Below, piece after piece: positions 55,345-63,185 of a DNA stretch of 64,000 nucleotides; within the stretch, counting starts at the first letter, position 1; each line of letters opens with the position of its first letter. The position numbers were made by a program, and so were the translations under genes. A model generated the notes under the pieces. The model did not search any database. It was not told the origin of the DNA and was given only the letters and a program-made list of their open reading frames with translations. This DNA is from Lentzea sp. NBRC 105346 (GTDB taxonomy: Bacteria; Actinomycetota; Actinomycetes; Mycobacteriales; Pseudonocardiaceae), in NCBI RefSeq assembly GCF_030269605.1, contig NZ_BSTQ01000029.1:1-64000 (forward strand), written 5' to 3'.

Positions 55345-56490
55345 ATGCCGCTCCCGGTTCTGAACTTCACACGCGACGGCATCGCGCCGTCCGCGAACGC
55401 CTGTCCCGCGCCGCCGGCGCTCGTGCGACTGACCGAAGCGGGTCCCGAAGCCTGGCTCGTGACCCGGTACGACGACTGCAAGGCGGTGCTCGGCGACCGC
55501 CGGTTCCTCGGCACCGGAACGCCGCCGAGTAACGGCCCCGACCTGCGGCCGCTGTTGTTCCGGCTCGCCGGCTGGCCGGGCGGGCCGGACGGCAACCGCC
55601 TGCGGCGCCTCGTCACGCCCGTGTTCACCGCGCGCAACGCCGAGGCTTTGCGCGCGAGCATCACCGGCATCGCGGAGGACCTGCTGGACGCCATGACGGC
55701 GGCCGGCGGACCGGCCGACCTCGTGTCCGCTTACACCTTTCCCTTGCCCGCCAAGGTGATTTGCGCGTTGTTCGGCATTGCCGACGACCACATCGCCGAC
55801 CTCGCCCGCTGGTCGGCCGACCTGGTCAAGCCGCCGTGGCTCGTCTCGCCCGAGGCCGCGGACGCCTCGTTGCGCGCGCTGTCCGACTACTTCCAGTTCG
55901 AGCTGCACCGCAAGCGGCTGAAGCCGGCGGACGACCTGCTGTCCACGCTCGGCGCCGCCGACGAGCCCGACGAGCTGCTGACCGGGCTCGCGATCTCGTT
56001 GTTCATCGCGGGTCACGAGACCACGACCAGCCAGCTCGGCTACGGGATCCTGGCGTTGCTGGACGCTCCCGAGCAGGCCGCGCTGGTCCGCTCGTCCGAC
56101 GCCGTCGCCGAGACCGCGGTCGAGGAGATCATGCGGTACTACCCGATCAACTCCGAGGGCGTGCTGCGCACCGCCGCCGAGGACGTCGAGGTCGGGGGAG
56201 CGGTGATCCCGTCGGGCAGTCTCGTGATGGTCGGCGGACCCGCGGCCATGTTCGACGCCGAGCTCTTCCCCGACCCGCTCCGGTTCGACGTCACGCGCAC
56301 CGGCGCACCGCACCTGTCGTTCGGGCACGGCGCGCACTACTGCATCGGCTCGGCGCTCGCCCGCGTGGAGATGCGGATCGCGCTTCCCGCGCTGCTGCGG
56401 CGTTTTCCGAATCTGCGCCTGGACATGGACAAGGTGCGCATGCGTCAGGACGCGGTCAGCGGACCCGAGGAGCTGGTCGTCACTTGGTAG
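55345..56490 (+). CDS. Cytochrome P450
   Basis: A 381-residue bacterial P450. I-helix oxygen-binding motif FIAGHETTTSQL, ExxR motif EEIMR, and heme loop LSFGHGAHYCIGSALARVE with the axial Cys333. The N terminus is short, so it is soluble. It should oxidise a small organic molecule with a ferredoxin partner; neither ferredoxin nor substrate gene adjoins. ATG 55345 has GAGGG upstream. Its 3' end overlaps the convergent methyltransferase gene by 11 bp. Confidence 0.92.
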   Translation: MPLPVLNFTRDGIAPSANACPAPPALVRLTEAGPEAWLVTRYDDCKAVLGDRRFLGTGTPPSNGPDLRPLLFRLAGWPGGPDGNRLRRLVTPVFTARNAEALRASITGIAEDLLDAMTAAGGPADLVSAYTFPLPAKVICALFGIADDHIADLARWSADLVKPPWLVSPEAADASLRALSDYFQFELHRKRLKPADDLLSTLGAADEPDELLTGLAISLFIAGHETTTSQLGYGILALLDAPEQAALVRSSDAVAETAVEEIMRYYPINSEGVLRTAAEDVEVGGAVIPSGSLVMVGGPAAMFDAELFPDPLRFDVTRTGAPHLSFGHGAHYCIGSALARVEMRIALPALLRRFPNLRLDMDKVRMRQDAVSGPEELVVTW

Positions 56491-57247
56491 CGGTGAGGAA
56501 CCCGCCCGCCGACCCTTCGGGAACGACGCGGCCCCACCGCTCGGCGAGCGCCCGGCCGTCGTGGTCGTGCGTGCGCCAGCCGTGCCCGGTGAGCCACCGG
56601 CCGGTGTCCAGCCCGCCCTTCCACAGCTTCGAGTACTCGCTGACGCCCGGCAGGTCGCGCGCCTTCTTCAAGAGCTCCGAGTCGCCCAGGCCGCGTTCGA
56701 ACGCGATCTCACTGCCCGGCGCGGACAGCTGGTCCACTTTGGACAGCAGTGTGTCCGTCTCCGCCTCGTCCAGGTAGATCAGGAGTCCTTCCGCGACCCA
56801 CGCGGTCGGTTTCGTCGCGTCGAACCCAGGGAGGTTCCAGTCGTCCCGCAGGTCCATCGCGACCACCCGGCGGTCGCAGCGCGGGACCTCGTCGCTCAAC
56901 AAGGCGTCCTTGAACGCGAACACCTCCGGCAGGTCGGCCTCGAAGAGCGTGGTGCCGTCCGGCCAGTCGAGCCGGAACGCGCGCGTGTCCAGACCGGCCG
57001 CCAGGAGTACGACCTGACGGCACTCACTCGCCAGCAGGAAGTCGTCGAGGAACCGCGTGCGGATCACCGCATGGTGGTGGAACACCGCGCCGATCGTGGT
57101 CATCGGCCCGTCCACCGGGAACGCGTCCGGCGCCGCGTCGACGAACCGCTGCGCCAGCGAGTCGTCGAACAGCCGGTCCGGCCGTCTGCTCTCGAAGGCG
57201 CGCACCCGTGCGACGCCTAACGCCGTCTTGCTCACCCCAGTCAACAC
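56480..57247 (-). CDS. SAM-dependent methyltransferase (LCMT/TIGR00027 type)
   Basis: A 255-residue class I methyltransferase of the leucine carboxyl methyltransferase-like family: VSKTALGVARVRAFESRRPDRLFDDSLAQRFV, CRQVVLLAAGLDTRAFRLDWPDG (SAM motif I), FEADLPEVFAFKDALL and AWVAEGLLIYLDEAETDTLL. Substrate unknown. Start GTG 57247 or GTG 57235 (VSKTALG); neither has a strong ribosome-binding site. Divergent from the MarR gene; the shared spacer has a palindrome. Confidence 0.9.
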   Translation of the reverse strand: MLTGVSKTALGVARVRAFESRRPDRLFDDSLAQRFVDAAPDAFPVDGPMTTIGAVFHHHAVIRTRFLDDFLLASECRQVVLLAAGLDTRAFRLDWPDGTTLFEADLPEVFAFKDALLSDEVPRCDRRVVAMDLRDDWNLPGFDATKPTAWVAEGLLIYLDEAETDTLLSKVDQLSAPGSEIAFERGLGDSELLKKARDLPGVSEYSKLWKGGLDTGRWLTGHGWRTHDHDGRALAERWGRVVPEGSAGGFLTATK

Positions 57248-57257
57248 ATCGTCAACG

Positions 57258-57277
57258 ATACATCTCTAGCGATGTAT
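57258..57277. promoter_or_regulatory. Palindromic operator between methyltransferase and MarR genes
   Basis: ATACATC (57258-57264) and GATGTAT (57271-57277) form a perfect 7-bp inverted repeat around a 6-bp spacer. It lies in the short divergent region and suits control of both genes by the MarR protein. Binding is inferred. Confidence 0.68.
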
Positions 57278-57286
57278 TGTGGAGCG

Positions 57287-57691
57287 ATGGACGGCGGCGA
57301 ACTCCACCGGTTGGGCAGGCGGCTGATCGAGCTGTCGCGGCAGGCGACGGGCTCCACGGGCGGGCTGACCGCGGGGGAGCTGGCCGTGGTCGAGGCCCTG
57401 ATCCGCAAGCCCGACAGCACGGTCGGGGAGGTCGTGCGGCACACCGGGTTCGTGCAGAGCCACGTGTCGGCGTCGGTCGCGCGGCTCGTCGAGCGGGACG
57501 TCGTCGTGTCGCGGCCGGATCCGAGGGACCACCGGCGAACGCTGTTGAAGATCACCGACCGGGCGGTGGCCGCGATCGGGCGGCGGGCGCGCCAGCGGGT
57601 GGACCAGGCCGTTACCGCGGCCCTGCCCAACCCCGCCGACGCGCGCCGGGTGCTGATGCTGCTCGACGAGCTGCGCGACCTGTTGCTCTAG
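57287..57691 (+). CDS. MarR-family transcriptional regulator
   Basis: A 134-residue winged-helix regulator: LTAGELAVVEALIRKPDSTVGEVVRHTGFVQSHVSASVARLVERDVV, wing RPDPRDHRRTLLKITDR. The ligand is unknown. ATG 57287 is preferred over ATG 57272, which lies within the operator; GTGGAG lies 2 nt upstream. It probably represses itself and the divergent methyltransferase. Confidence 0.9.
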   Translation: MDGGELHRLGRRLIELSRQATGSTGGLTAGELAVVEALIRKPDSTVGEVVRHTGFVQSHVSASVARLVERDVVVSRPDPRDHRRTLLKITDRAVAAIGRRARQRVDQAVTAALPNPADARRVLMLLDELRDLLL

Positions 57692-57693
57692 GG

Positions 57694-57752
57694 GGTGTCG
57701 TCATGGCCACCTTTGCTGCGTTCAACGCAGCAAAGGTGGCCATAACGACACC
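57694..57752. terminator. 59-bp near-perfect palindrome (bidirectional terminator)
   Basis: Two 29-bp arms (57694-57722 and 57724-57752) with one mismatch and a single central base, between the convergent MarR and TenA-like genes. It includes ATGGCCACCTTTGCTGCG and its inverse. As a transcript it folds into a very strong hairpin in both directions. Confidence 0.85.
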
Positions 57753-58394
57753 TCAGGCGATCGTGGACCAGAACTCGAGCTCGTAGGCCTGCAGCAGGCG
57801 GCCGTAGCGCCACGCGTGCTTCGGCTGCCACCCGCTGTCCAGCGCGGCCTGCACGGCCGCGATCGCCTGCTCCTCGACCTGCGGCGCGGGCGTGGCGAAG
57901 AAGTCGACGAACCCGCAGGCCTCGTCGTCGAACCCGTAGTGCTCGCGCAGCCCCTTGGCCATCCGCTCGCAGTAGCCGCCCCACGCGGTGAAGTTGGCGA
58001 GGATCGCCAGGATCACGTCGGTCGGCTCGCCGTTCAGCGCCATCCACGCCTGGTACGCGGGGTAGGCCTGGGCGCCGGGGAACGGCTCGTAGTTGTGGAA
58101 GTCCTTGGCGGACATGCCGGCGGCCAGCGCGAGCGGCTCGAGCATCGGCAGGACCAGTTCCTCGCCGCCCGCGAGCAGCGTGAAGAACCCGCGCGCCCTG
58201 GGCTCGGCGGCACGCGACGCCAGTGCCAGGAACGAGCGCCAGTCGGAGGCGACGATGTGGTTCTCCTCGGCGGCGAACGTCTGGATGACGCTCCGCGGCG
58301 CCTCACCCTTCTCGATCAACTGCACGACGAGGTTCTCGTGTTCACCGGGGTGGAGTTCGGCGCGGATCTTGGCGACCAGGTCCTTGGCGTTCAT
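57753..58394 (-). CDS. TenA/PqqC-like (heme-oxygenase-fold) protein
   Basis: A 213-residue all-helical protein resembling the TenA/PqqC heme-oxygenase fold: VIQTFAAEENHIVASDWRSFLALASR, FFTLLAGGEELVLPMLEPLALAAGM, NFTAWGGYCERMAKGLREHYGF and FVDFFATPAPQVEEQAIAAVQ. The exact activity is unknown; no thiamine genes adjoin. ATG 58394. It is divergent from the TetR gene, whose operators lie between them, so it is a likely target of that regulator. Confidence 0.8.
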   Translation of the reverse strand: MNAKDLVAKIRAELHPGEHENLVVQLIEKGEAPRSVIQTFAAEENHIVASDWRSFLALASRAAEPRARGFFTLLAGGEELVLPMLEPLALAAGMSAKDFHNYEPFPGAQAYPAYQAWMALNGEPTDVILAILANFTAWGGYCERMAKGLREHYGFDDEACGFVDFFATPAPQVEEQAIAAVQAALDSGWQPKHAWRYGRLLQAYELEFWSTIA

Positions 58395-58446
58395 GCGGGT
58401 GATTCTGGCGCAACCGCGTCGATCATGAACATCGGGAAAAATTCAC

Positions 58447-58478
58447 ATACAGACCTGTATCTGAGTGCAGTACTGTAT
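58447..58478. promoter_or_regulatory. Two adjoining TetR-type operator repeats
   Basis: The first site is ATACAGACCTGTAT (58447-58460), a perfect 6-2-6 inverted repeat. The second is GTGCAGTACTGTAT (58465-58478), with the same right half-site CTGTAT. The two are offset by 18 bp, in the spacer between the TetR and TenA-like genes, 5 bp before the TetR start. Confidence 0.75.
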
Positions 58479-58483
58479 CCGAC

Positions 58484-59080
58484 GTGCGGTTGAGCCGGGT
58501 GGAGAAGCAGGCGCAGACGAGAGGCCGCCTGTTGGAAGCTGCTGGTGAGCTGTTCGCCGAGCGGGGCGTCAACGGAGCCTCGGTCGAGCAGATCGCGGAA
58601 CGTGCGGGGTACAGCCGAGGGGCTTTCTACTCCAACTTCGAGGACAAAGCAGAACTCGTTGTCGCTTTGTTGCAGGAACGCACTCGGCGTGAGCACAACG
58701 AGGTCAAGGGCCTGTCGTGGGAACGGGTGCGCGCCTGGAACCGCTCGCGCGCCCGCAACGTCACCGAGTGGCTCGCGCTGCGCACCGAACTGTGGCTCTA
58801 CTCGTTGCGCGACGGCCGGGTGCGCCGTCAGCTGGCCGAGCGGGAACGGTTCTCGCGCAACGCACACCAGCAGGGCCTGGCCGAGGTGTTCCGGCGGGCG
58901 GGGGTGCAGCCGCCCGCCGACATCGAGTTCCTGGCCGTCATCGCGCACGCGCTGGAGGACGGGCTGTTGATCCAGCGCGCGATCACGCCCGAAGACGTCC
59001 GCGACGAAGCCGTCGTGGACGCCGTCGAGCTGTTGTGCCGCAGCTGGATCGCGTTGGGGGAGAAGCAAAAGCGAGGCTGA
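58484..59080 (+). CDS. TetR-family transcriptional regulator
   Basis: A 198-residue regulator. The HTH is TRGRLLEAAGELFAERGVNGASVEQIAERAGYSRGAFYSNFEDKAELVVALLQ; the rest is a ligand-binding helical domain. GTG 58484 starts directly after the operator pair, so autoregulation is likely. The divergent TenA-like gene is the likely second target. Confidence 0.92.
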   Translation: MRLSRVEKQAQTRGRLLEAAGELFAERGVNGASVEQIAERAGYSRGAFYSNFEDKAELVVALLQERTRREHNEVKGLSWERVRAWNRSRARNVTEWLALRTELWLYSLRDGRVRRQLAERERFSRNAHQQGLAEVFRRAGVQPPADIEFLAVIAHALEDGLLIQRAITPEDVRDEAVVDAVELLCRSWIALGEKQKRG

Positions 59081-59087
59081 CCCCCGC

Positions 59088-59189
59088 CGCGCGAGTCGTA
59101 CGTTCCCGCACCCTGTGTCGTACGTTCCCGCCACCCGATCGGGGGGCGCGAACGTACGACACACCAGGCGGGAACGTACGACTCGCGCG
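59088..59189. terminator. Nested inverted repeats between TetR and amidase genes
   Basis: A 22-bp perfect inverted repeat (59088-59109 with 59168-59189) containing GCGAGTCGTACGTTCCCGC, with a second inner copy of GTCGTACGTTC on each side. It lies between convergent genes, so it can terminate both. The unit is related to the spaced repeats at 240-345. Confidence 0.75.
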
Positions 59190-59191
59190 GG

Positions 59192-60370
59192 TCAGGCCTG
59201 GAGCGGCACCTCGATCACCTCGGCCGCGTCCATGGCCACGTCCTCGCGGTACATGGGGGCGAGCACCTGGACGCCGGTCGGGAACCCGTCGTGCAACCCG
59301 GTCGGCACCGCCACCGCGGGCACGCCTGCGAAGCTGCTGGCCGCGCACACCGCCACCGCGTCGTGGTAGCGCACGAGCTCGTCGGGTCCGCGCAGCTCCT
59401 CGTCCGGCTCGAACGACGGCACGGTGCTGACGGGCGCGACGATCACCGGATACCGCTCGAACAGCTCCGCCCACGCGCGCCGCACGGCGAGCCGCAGCGA
59501 GGTCGACTCGAAGAACCCGGCGAGGGTGTACGGCTCGTAGACCTTGAGCATCAACGCGATCGTGCGCGCCGCGTCCTCCCCGACGAACGAGGCGAACGCG
59601 TCGAAACCGTCACCGACCGCGGTGACGGCGAGCCGGTGGAACGCCTCCACGCTCTCGGCGAGCCGGGGCAGTTCGACCGGCGCCACCTCGTACCCGTGGT
59701 TCGCCAGCGTCTCCGCCGCCTGCTCCGCGCCGGCCACGACACCCGCCCGGCGCGGCAGCGGAGGGCCCTCGACCGGTACCGGCGCCACCCGCGGGTCGAC
59801 CGGCGAGGCACCGCACAGGTACGGGTGCACCAGCCGCAGGTCCGCGACGGAGCGGGCGACCGGGCCCTCGACGTACTGCTCCTGGAAGAGGTACGCCGGG
59901 TGCTCGTTGCCGTACACCTTGCGCTGCGGATACCGCCCGTACGACGGCTTGAGCGAGCACACGCCGTTGAACAGCGCGGGAATCCGCAGGGAGCCGCCGC
60001 CGTCGCTGCCGATGCTGATCCGCGTCTCGCCCGTCGCGACCGCCACGGCGCACCCGCCGCTGCTGCCGCCCGGCGTCTTCGTCGCGTCCCACGGGTTGAT
60101 CGTGTCGCCGAACTCGCTGCGGGTGTGCATGCCGCGGACGTTCATCGTCGGCAGGTTGGTGTGCCCGATCGGAGTCGCGCCCGCCGCCCTCAGTCGTGCG
60201 ACGACGGGCGCGTCTCGTTCTTGGAGGTTGTCCACGAACCGCTTCATGCCGTGCGTGGTCGCCTGGCCCGCGACGTCGATGTTGCCCTTGACCGTGAACG
60301 TCACGCCGGCCAGCGGGCCGGTCTCGCAGATGTCGCCGTCGAAGTGGTTGATGATCGCGTTGAATCCCAT
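59192..60370 (-). CDS. Amidase signature-family enzyme
   Basis: A 392-residue amidase. The Ser-cisSer-Lys triad is visible: FTVKGNIDV (Lys), TPGGSSGGCAVAVATGE (cis-Ser) and SIGSDGGGSLRIPALFNG (nucleophile Ser). It hydrolyses an amide in a small molecule; the substrate is unknown. It is shorter than GatA and has no transamidosome partner nearby. ATG 60370 is chosen as the start of the conserved region MGFNAIINHF; the open frame extends to 60418. Confidence 0.88.
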   Translation of the reverse strand: MGFNAIINHFDGDICETGPLAGVTFTVKGNIDVAGQATTHGMKRFVDNLQERDAPVVARLRAAGATPIGHTNLPTMNVRGMHTRSEFGDTINPWDATKTPGGSSGGCAVAVATGETRISIGSDGGGSLRIPALFNGVCSLKPSYGRYPQRKVYGNEHPAYLFQEQYVEGPVARSVADLRLVHPYLCGASPVDPRVAPVPVEGPPLPRRAGVVAGAEQAAETLANHGYEVAPVELPRLAESVEAFHRLAVTAVGDGFDAFASFVGEDAARTIALMLKVYEPYTLAGFFESTSLRLAVRRAWAELFERYPVIVAPVSTVPSFEPDEELRGPDELVRYHDAVAVCAASSFAGVPAVAVPTGLHDGFPTGVQVLAPMYREDVAMDAAEVIEVPLQA

Positions 60371-60429
60371 GCTCCAGTCTTTCGGCCTGGAGCATGGGAC
60401 CGGCAACGCGGAAACCACTCAGCGGACCC

Positions 60430-62553
60430 TTACGGGAAGTTGGCCACGTTGGCGACGTTCGTCTGCGAGTTGGACGGGCCGCCGGTGTTGTTGATGACGT
60501 GGGCGATCGTGCCCGCGCCGCCCAGCGACACCGTGACCAGGCTGTGGAACCGCACGCCCGAGGCGACCGGCACCTCGAACGCCCGGTCCGCGACCACGGA
60601 ACGGTTGGCGTTGAAGAAGCAGTAGCTGCCCAGCCCCCACGCCTCGTGCGACGTCACCGAGTTCGCCACCTTGTAGGCCGCGTACCCGCGGGTCGAGCCG
60701 TTCATCCAGGCCTGCTGGTTGGGCACCTCGTACGGCATCTCGTTCTGGTAGAAGTACGTCCGGCCGCCGTTGCCGTTCCAGATCGTCTGGTACTTCTGGT
60801 AGTGCTCGACGAACAGGCCGTACATCGTGACGTTCTGACCGTTGACGACCAGGCCGGTGTCGGCGGTGTTGAGGTCCCACCCGACGCCGTTGCTGTGGTC
60901 GCCGCGCCACAACCACATGTGGTCGCCGATCACGTCGGAGCTGTTGACCACCAGCGTCGTCGTCGCCCGGCCCACGTCCGCGCCGCCGATGCGGAAGAAC
61001 ACGTCGTGCAGCGAGGTCGGATTGGAGACATGCCTCGCGGACGACCCCGGCGCGCCCACCTGCATGAGCAGCGGGGAGTTGGTCGGCGCCGCGTCGACCA
61101 GGATTCCGGCGATCTTGACGCCGTCGACGTCGGACACGTCCAGGGCCATGTTCCCGTTGGTGGGCATGACGGTCGCGAGCCCCAGACCGAGCACCACGGT
61201 GTCCGGCCGGGTGACGCGGATCGGCTCGGAGATCCGGTGGATGCCCGGCGTGAGCAGCAGGTGCTTGCCCTGCGCCAGCTGCGCGTTGATCGTCGCCGCC
61301 GAGGTGCCCGGCTTCGCCACGAAGAACTGGTCGAGCGGGATCGACGGGTTCGCCGTCGCCCACGAGACACCGGAGGTGTTGGAACGCAACGAGGGCACGG
61401 CGACGCTGTACTTGCCGGCGGAGTCGATGGTCAGGAACGGCTTCTCCCGCACGACCGGCGTCTGCGCCACGGTCGTGTAGGGCGGGTTGGGGAAGCTGGT
61501 GCCCGGCGCGTTGCGGGCGCCGACGAAGACCATGTTCCAGTTGGACCCTGTCCAGCTGCCCCATTCGGTGTTACGGGACAACCACTGTTGCTGCGAGCCG
61601 GACCGGACCTGGCCGCTGACGACCGAGTCGGCCAGGAACCCGCCGCTGGACCAGCCGTTGTCGTCGAGCTGCATGTTGCCGTAGGTGTGCGTGCGGCGCA
61701 TCGGCGCCGCCTGCGAGACGGCCCACGTGTTCGTGCCACCCGGCGGCCGGATCGCGATATTCTCCGCGCCCCGCCAGAAGTTCTGCGTCGCGTTGCCGCC
61801 GAACCAGTCCGCCTCGACGTGCACCTGGCCGTTGATCGTCACATCGTCGGGCTTCGCGCCCAGGCCCAGCACCTGCGTGTAGTAGCCGACGTTGACGTCG
61901 ACGTTGTACGTGCCCGGCTTGAACAGCACGGCGTAGCGCTGCTGGCCGAACTGGTTGGTCTCCTGCTGGCGGAAGATGTCGTTCAGTCGTGACTGGATTG
62001 ACGACGCCGGCATCGACGGATCGAACACGACGACGTTCGGGCCGAGATCGGTGGCGTCGGACGTGGCCAGCCGGAACGACTGCGCGCCCGTGCCGTTGCA
62101 GGTGTACTGCTGCAACTGGACTCCGTCCGCGGTCGACGCGCCCGGCACGTCGAGGCACTTCCCGCTGTTGCGGTTGACGAAGTGGTACACCCCCGCCGAC
62201 TCCTCGACCGCGCGCCACTGCTGGTTGTTGCCGCCACCGTAGGTCCACAACTGGACCTTCGCCGAGTCGGCGACCGACACGTCGGTCACGTCCCACACCT
62301 GACCGTCGCCGACCTGGAAGTAGCCGTCACTGGTCGGCGTGAACCTCCACGTCTGGCACGAGCCCTGCACGACGGCCGTGCCGTTCGCGGTGCCGCGCGC
62401 CTCGACGCACTTGCCGCTATTGAGGTTGGTGACCGTGTAGGTCTGACCGGGTACGACGTCTGCGGCTGCCGTCCACAGTGGAGTGGTGGACGCCGCTGTC
62501 ACCACCGCCACGAAGAAGAGCGCTCTCACGGGACCGAAAGTGGACTGGACCAC
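60430..62553 (-). CDS. Secreted RICIN-domain protein with right-handed beta-helix
   Basis: A 707-residue (as annotated) secreted protein. Signal peptide (FFVAVVTAASTTPLWTA), then a ricin-B-type lectin (about 35-165) with repeats of QxW type: QTWRFTP, QQWRAV, QSFRLA. The remainder is a long beta-helix: VVVFDPSMPASSIQSRLNDIF, YYTQVLGLGAKPDDVTINGQVHV, GAENIAIRPPGG and VNSSDVIGDHMWLWRGDHS, similar to GH55/pectate-lyase-like superfamily proteins often misnamed adenylyl cyclase. It probably binds and cleaves a polysaccharide. The GTG at 62553 lies inside a dre-like operator; GTG 62529 (VRALFFVAV) is the better start. Confidence 0.85.
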   Translation of the reverse strand: MVQSTFGPVRALFFVAVVTAASTTPLWTAAADVVPGQTYTVTNLNSGKCVEARGTANGTAVVQGSCQTWRFTPTSDGYFQVGDGQVWDVTDVSVADSAKVQLWTYGGGNNQQWRAVEESAGVYHFVNRNSGKCLDVPGASTADGVQLQQYTCNGTGAQSFRLATSDATDLGPNVVVFDPSMPASSIQSRLNDIFRQQETNQFGQQRYAVLFKPGTYNVDVNVGYYTQVLGLGAKPDDVTINGQVHVEADWFGGNATQNFWRGAENIAIRPPGGTNTWAVSQAAPMRRTHTYGNMQLDDNGWSSGGFLADSVVSGQVRSGSQQQWLSRNTEWGSWTGSNWNMVFVGARNAPGTSFPNPPYTTVAQTPVVREKPFLTIDSAGKYSVAVPSLRSNTSGVSWATANPSIPLDQFFVAKPGTSAATINAQLAQGKHLLLTPGIHRISEPIRVTRPDTVVLGLGLATVMPTNGNMALDVSDVDGVKIAGILVDAAPTNSPLLMQVGAPGSSARHVSNPTSLHDVFFRIGGADVGRATTTLVVNSSDVIGDHMWLWRGDHSNGVGWDLNTADTGLVVNGQNVTMYGLFVEHYQKYQTIWNGNGGRTYFYQNEMPYEVPNQQAWMNGSTRGYAAYKVANSVTSHEAWGLGSYCFFNANRSVVADRAFEVPVASGVRFHSLVTVSLGGAGTIAHVINNTGGPSNSQTNVANVANFP

Positions 62554-62554
62554 T
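62539..62554 (-). promoter_or_regulatory. dre-like (DasR-type) operator before the RICIN/beta-helix gene
   Basis: Read on the plus strand AGTGGACTGGACCACT; on the minus strand AGTGGTCCAGTCCACT. It matches A(G/C)TGGTCTAGACCA(G/C)T at 14 of 16 positions, with the outer five bases of each arm perfectly paired. It overlaps the annotated GTG start, which favours the internal GTG 62529 as the real start. Confidence 0.72.
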
Positions 62555-62598
62555 ACTCGCGGTCAAGTGCGCGGGTGAGTTCCGGTCCCAACCCGGTA

Positions 62599-62618
62599 TT
62601 GACAAATGAATTTGTCAA
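62599..62618. promoter_or_regulatory. Perfect palindromic operator abutting the ArsR-like start codon
   Basis: TTGACAAATGAATTTGTCAA: 9-bp perfect arms around GA. The next base begins the ATG of the HTH gene, so a bound dimer would block its translation initiation region and promoter. Confidence 0.85.
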
Positions 62619-63185
62619 ATGGAAGCTGATGTCGTGGTCACGTACGTGGACGAGCCGGACAAGGTGCGAGCGGCCCTGTCGCCGTTGCGGCGCAAGCTGC
62701 TGGCGCACCTGCGCGAGCCCGCGTCGGCGTCCAGCCTGGCCGAGGTGGTCGGCGAGCCGCGCCAGAAGATCAACTACCACCTGCGCGCGCTGGAGGCGGC
62801 CGGGCTGGTCGAGCTGGTCGAGGAGCGGCAGCGCCGGGGCTGCGTCGAACGCATCATGCGCGCCCGGCCGGGGGTCGTGATCGACCCGACCGTGATGGGC
62901 GAGTTCACCCAGATCCAGGACCAGTACGCGGCCGGCCACCTGGTGGGCGTCGCCGCCGCGACCGTCCGCGACGTCGGCCGCATGCAGGTCAAGGCCGACG
63001 AGGCGGGCAAGCGCCTGCTCACGTTCACCCTAGAAGCCGAGGTGCGCTTCGCCGCGCCCGGCGACGTGCACGACTTCACCGACGAACTGACCGCCGCCGT
63101 ACGCGCGGTCGTCGAAAAATACGACAGCGAGCAGGGGCGTCCGTACCGGCTCGTCGCCTTCGGTCATCCAGGAGTTGCGTCATGA
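62619..63185 (+). CDS. ArsR-like helix-turn-helix regulator
   Basis: A 188-residue protein. The winged helix is LSPLRRKLLAHLREPASASSLAEVVGEPRQKINYHLRALEAAGLVELVEERQRRGCVERI; the C-terminal part is an unrecognised ligand-type domain (FTQIQDQYAAGHLVGVAAATVRDVGRM). It is predicted to repress itself and the coupled SRPBCC gene through the adjoining palindrome. The stop overlaps the next start (ATGA). No ribosome-binding site precedes the ATG, so the transcript may be leaderless. Confidence 0.88.
   Translation: MEADVVVTYVDEPDKVRAALSPLRRKLLAHLREPASASSLAEVVGEPRQKINYHLRALEAAGLVELVEERQRRGCVERIMRARPGVVIDPTVMGEFTQIQDQYAAGHLVGVAAATVRDVGRMQVKADEAGKRLLTFTLEAEVRFAAPGDVHDFTDELTAAVRAVVEKYDSEQGRPYRLVAFGHPGVAS

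Noticed and set aside
55345..57247. P450 plus methyltransferase as a biosynthetic gene cluster
   Set aside because: They are convergent single genes with no core biosynthetic enzyme nearby.
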